Positions 5,357-9,972 of a stretch of 9,972 nucleotides of DNA are shown here, one piece after another. Below the pieces are notes generated by a model that was given only the letters and a program-made list of their open reading frames with translations, was not told where the DNA came from and made no database searches. The stretch lies in assembly GCA_021800315.1 (NCBI GenBank), contig JAJYZD010000130.1, positions 1 to 9,972 on the forward strand, read 5' to 3'. Position 1 is the first letter of the stretch. Every line of letters begins with the position of its first letter. The position numbers were made by a program, and so were the translations under genes. Source of the stretch: Bacillota bacterium. GTDB taxonomy: Bacteria > Bacillota > Desulfotomaculia > Desulfotomaculales > JAJYZD01.

Positions 5357-6898
5357 ATGCAGGAGAAAGTGGATAGATTTAGGGAGATCAGGGAACAAGT
5401 GCGCCGGCCCGCCCCGCCGGGGACGGTTAAAGAAGGAAACATACCGCGCCTGGGCGCCAGGGCGATGATCGGGCAGTTACTGGACGAAGGTACTTTTACC
5501 GAGATCAATATGCTGGCGAAACACCGGTGTACTGATTTCGGCATGGAAAACAAGGGCGCCCTGGGCGACAGCGTTATCACCGGATACGGCAAAATCGCCG
5601 GCCGGCCGGTCTTCCTTTACGTGCAGGACGCCACGGTCATGGGCGGCTCCCTGGGCGCCGCCCACGCCCGCAAGATCGCCGGCGTAATGGATATGGCGGC
5701 GAAAGCCGGCGCGCCGGTTATCGGGCTGTGCGACTCCGCCGGGGCCAGAATTCAGGAGGGGACGGATGCCCTGGCCGGCTACGGCGAGATTTTCTACCGC
5801 AATACCCGTTATTCCGGGGTCATCCCCCAGATTACCGGGATTATGGGGATCAGCGCCGGAGGAGCGGTTTATTCGCCGGCCATCACTGATTTTGTGGTCC
5901 AGGCGGACAAAACCGGCTACATGTTCATCACGGGCCCGGCCATTATCAAGGAAGTGATGGGTCAGGACATCACCATGGACGAACTGGGCGGGGCCCATGT
6001 TCATACCCAGGTTACGGGCAGCGCCGATTTCTTCGCGGCGACCCAGGCCGAGGCCCTGGTCCTTATCCGTCGCTTAATGAGTTACCTGCCCCAAAACAAC
6101 TTGAGCGGCGTGCCCCGGGTGGAGCCCCGCAGTCCGGTAAAGGAACCGGACCCCGGTTTGCTGAGCCTCTTACCGGCCAGTTCCAAGCGCGGCTTCGACA
6201 TGCGCCGGATAATCGGGCGTCTGGTCGACGACGGGGAGTTTATGGAGGTCAAGGCGGACTTCGCCCGGAGCGTCATTGTCGGTTTCGGCCGTTTCGACGG
6301 ATGGACGGCGGGCATCGTCGCCAACCAGCCCCAAGTCTTCGCGGGCGTGCTGGACAGCGACAGCACGGACAAGGCGGCCCGCTTCGTCCGTTTCTGCGAC
6401 GCCTTCAATATACCTCTGGTGAACCTGGTGGACATTCCCGGTTTCATGCCGGGGGTGCAGGAGGAGTACAAGGGGATCATCCGGCATGGCGCCAAACTGC
6501 TCTATGCCTATGCGGAGGCTACGGTACCCAAAATTACGGTTATAATCCGCAAGGCCTACGGCGGGGCGTATATAGCCATGTGCAGCAAGCACCTGGGCGC
6601 CGACCTGGTCCTGGCCTGGCCGACGGCGGAGATTGCGGTCATGGGGCCGGAAGGCGCCGTCAAGGTGATTTTCAAAAAGGAACTGGCACAGGCCCAGGAT
6701 CCGGAAAAGACCAGGCAGGACAGGATCAAGGAGTACGAGGACAAATTCGCCAATCCCTATGACGCCGCCTTCAAGATGCATATCGACGATGTAATCGACC
6801 CTTCGGAAACCAGAATCAGGATCATCAGTGCCCTGGAAATACTGGCGGCCAAGAAGCAGGAGGGTATCTTCAAAAAACACGGCAATATACCGTTGTGA
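5357..6898 (+). CDS. Acyl-CoA carboxylase carboxyltransferase subunit (PccB/MmdA type)
   Basis: A 513-residue carboxyltransferase of the propionyl-CoA carboxylase beta/methylmalonyl-CoA decarboxylase alpha family, full length. The start MQEKVDRFREIREQV fits the family, though the ribosome-binding site (AGGTGG, 5342-5347) is modest. Two crotonase-like halves are seen: GGSLG at 96-100, DSAGARIQEG at 126-135 (commonly DSGGARIQEG) and AGGAVYSP from 167 form the acyl-CoA half; RKAYGGAYIAMCSKHLGAD from 398 and WPTAEIAVMGPEGAV form the carboxybiotin half. It ends in the conserved KKHGNIPL. It moves CO2 between carboxybiotin and an acyl-CoA. Residue 406, in GGAYIAM, is Ile; propionyl-CoA-specific Streptomyces PccB has Asp there (residue 422), while broader or acetyl-CoA enzymes have Ile. 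The substrate may thus be acetyl-, propionyl-, butyryl- or methylmalonyl-CoA. With the adjacent biotin carboxylase, a carboxylase rather than a Na-pump decarboxylase is the simplest reading. No biotin carrier gene is present. Confidence 0.93.
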   Translation: MQEKVDRFREIREQVRRPAPPGTVKEGNIPRLGARAMIGQLLDEGTFTEINMLAKHRCTDFGMENKGALGDSVITGYGKIAGRPVFLYVQDATVMGGSLGAAHARKIAGVMDMAAKAGAPVIGLCDSAGARIQEGTDALAGYGEIFYRNTRYSGVIPQITGIMGISAGGAVYSPAITDFVVQADKTGYMFITGPAIIKEVMGQDITMDELGGAHVHTQVTGSADFFAATQAEALVLIRRLMSYLPQNNLSGVPRVEPRSPVKEPDPGLLSLLPASSKRGFDMRRIIGRLVDDGEFMEVKADFARSVIVGFGRFDGWTAGIVANQPQVFAGVLDSDSTDKAARFVRFCDAFNIPLVNLVDIPGFMPGVQEEYKGIIRHGAKLLYAYAEATVPKITVIIRKAYGGAYIAMCSKHLGADLVLAWPTAEIAVMGPEGAVKVIFKKELAQAQDPEKTRQDRIKEYEDKFANPYDAAFKMHIDDVIDPSETRIRIISALEILAAKKQEGIFKKHGNIPL

Positions 6899-6945
6899 CT
6901 GACTGGTTGACCGGCAATATTGAAAAAGTGTAGTGGTGAAGCGTT

Positions 6946-9972
<3,027 letters not shown>

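Noticed and set aside
6907..6936. TTGACC as a possible -35 box before the biotin carboxylase
   Set aside because: At the proper spacing the -10 position reads GTAGTG/TAGTGG, a poor match, so an internal promoter is not supported.

Overview
The window reads as a moderately GC-rich chromosomal segment from an anaerobic bacterium. It is most likely a Gram-positive Clostridia of the Peptococcaceae type (Desulfotomaculum/Pelotomaculum-like). This guess rests on a single-chain pyruvate:ferredoxin oxidoreductase, strong AAGGAGG/GGAGGTG ribosome-binding sites, a soluble chemoreceptor and a probable sigma-54 promoter ahead of an acyl-CoA operon. It is an inference from gene content, not a match to a known genome. 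All confident genes lie on the + strand.

Left part (1-2109) holds three small genes: an FMN-binding split-barrel (PPOX-type) protein at 103-432, a PhoU-like helical protein at 588-1166, and a cytoplasmic methyl-accepting chemotaxis-type protein without membrane segments at 1225-2109. A long imperfect hairpin (433-496) follows the first gene, and a very GC-rich hairpin-bearing spacer follows the third.

Middle spacer (2110-2586) holds no convincing gene. It contains a perfect 10-bp stem-loop (2201-2224), a near-consensus -24/-12 sigma-54 promoter (2386-2401) and possibly an 11-codon leader peptide (2471-2506) before the next gene.

Right part (2587-9972) is an apparent five-gene catabolic operon: an HMG-CoA-lyase-like TIM-barrel protein, an AMP-forming acyl-CoA ligase, a PccB/MmdA-type carboxyltransferase, a biotin carboxylase, and the N-terminal 515 residues of pyruvate:ferredoxin oxidoreductase, which runs off the window. 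Read together, the genes could activate an organic acid to its CoA thioester, carboxylate an acyl-CoA (or handle a carboxylated one), cleave a branched acyl-CoA, and pass pyruvate/acetyl-CoA through ferredoxin. The actual substrate cannot be read from the sequence.

The points most worth a second look are these. The lyase carries Gln where HMG-CoA lyases have their catalytic Cys. The carboxyltransferase carries Ile at the position that helps set acyl-CoA specificity. No biotin carrier protein is present. A sigma-54 promoter appears to drive the operon. Overlapping direct and inverted repeats lie in the gap that splits the operon (5285-5332). I saw no CRISPR array, tRNA, rRNA, insertion sequence or integrase.
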